From NCBI GenBank assembly GCA_030451965.1, contig JAKDNE010000196.1, forward strand, positions 1 through 6,327: a stretch of 6,327 nt of DNA, in the 5' to 3' direction. Below the pieces are notes generated by a model. The model searched no databases. It saw only the letters and a program-made list of their open reading frames with translations, and had not been told where the DNA came from. This document shows, piece by piece, positions 6,243 to 6,327 of the stretch (position 1 is the first letter of the stretch; every line of letters starts with the position of its first letter). Position numbers and translations under genes: made by a program. This DNA is from Brachybacterium sp. GTDB taxonomy: Bacteria > Actinomycetota > Actinomycetes > Actinomycetales > Dermabacteraceae.

Positions 6243-6327
6243 CAGACAGGGGCGGCCGGTCTCCGAGCATTCGCTCCGGTTCGCCCCCGGCCAGTTCAAC
6301 CCCGGGCCGGCCCCTCGCGTCTCGCCC

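Noticed and set aside
6243..6327. Possible tRNA (TTCAACC and TTCGCCC T-loop-like strings)
   Set aside because: Neither string has a matching 5-bp T stem on both sides, and no acceptor, D or anticodon arms could be placed on either strand.
1..6327. Mobile element, CRISPR array, phage or defence system
   Set aside because: No transposase or integrase, terminal inverted repeats, spaced direct repeats, or defence-family motifs were seen on either strand.

Overview
The window is very GC-rich and its ORFs show strong third-position G/C bias, GTG starts and GGAGG-type ribosome binding sites. This fits a high-GC actinobacterium, probably of the Micrococcales (a Brachybacterium-like genome is a guess from composition and protein flavour, not a demonstrated assignment). 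No rRNA, tRNA, CRISPR array, insertion sequence, phage gene or toxin system is visible.

Layout. (1) 1-1300, plus strand: an MFS drug-efflux-type transporter whose 5' end lies outside the window. (2) 1301-1407: a convergent intergenic gap with a strong palindromic hairpin, probably a shared terminator. (3) 1408-3267, minus strand: a gamma-glutamyltransferase-family Ntn hydrolase without a signal peptide and without the usual glutamate-binding arginine. (4) 3268-3424: a divergent intergenic region. (5) 3425-3931, plus strand: a 168-residue, four-helix membrane protein of unknown role. (6) 3956-4978, minus strand: a mannonate dehydratase/RspA-type enolase-superfamily protein that has lost about 70 internal residues and has Pro in place of a catalytic His. 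(7) 5004-5360, plus strand: the C-terminal effector domain of an IclR-family regulator whose DNA-binding half is missing. (8) 5385-6098, minus strand: a seven-helix membrane protein of unknown role. (9) 6099-6327: a leader region with two back-to-back hairpins.

How the parts fit together. Most neighbours are convergent or divergent, so this is not one operon. The only functional pairing visible is the mannonate dehydratase with the IclR remnant. IclR regulators commonly sit divergently beside sugar-acid catabolic genes, and here the regulator remnant starts within about 26 bases of the dehydratase start codon. Both members are damaged: an in-frame deletion plus an active-site substitution in the enzyme, and loss of the helix-turn-helix half and the shared promoter region in the regulator. 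The best reading is a decaying sugar-acid (hexuronate/mannonate) catabolic locus. I did not find a convincing new biological system; the decayed pair is the most notable signal.
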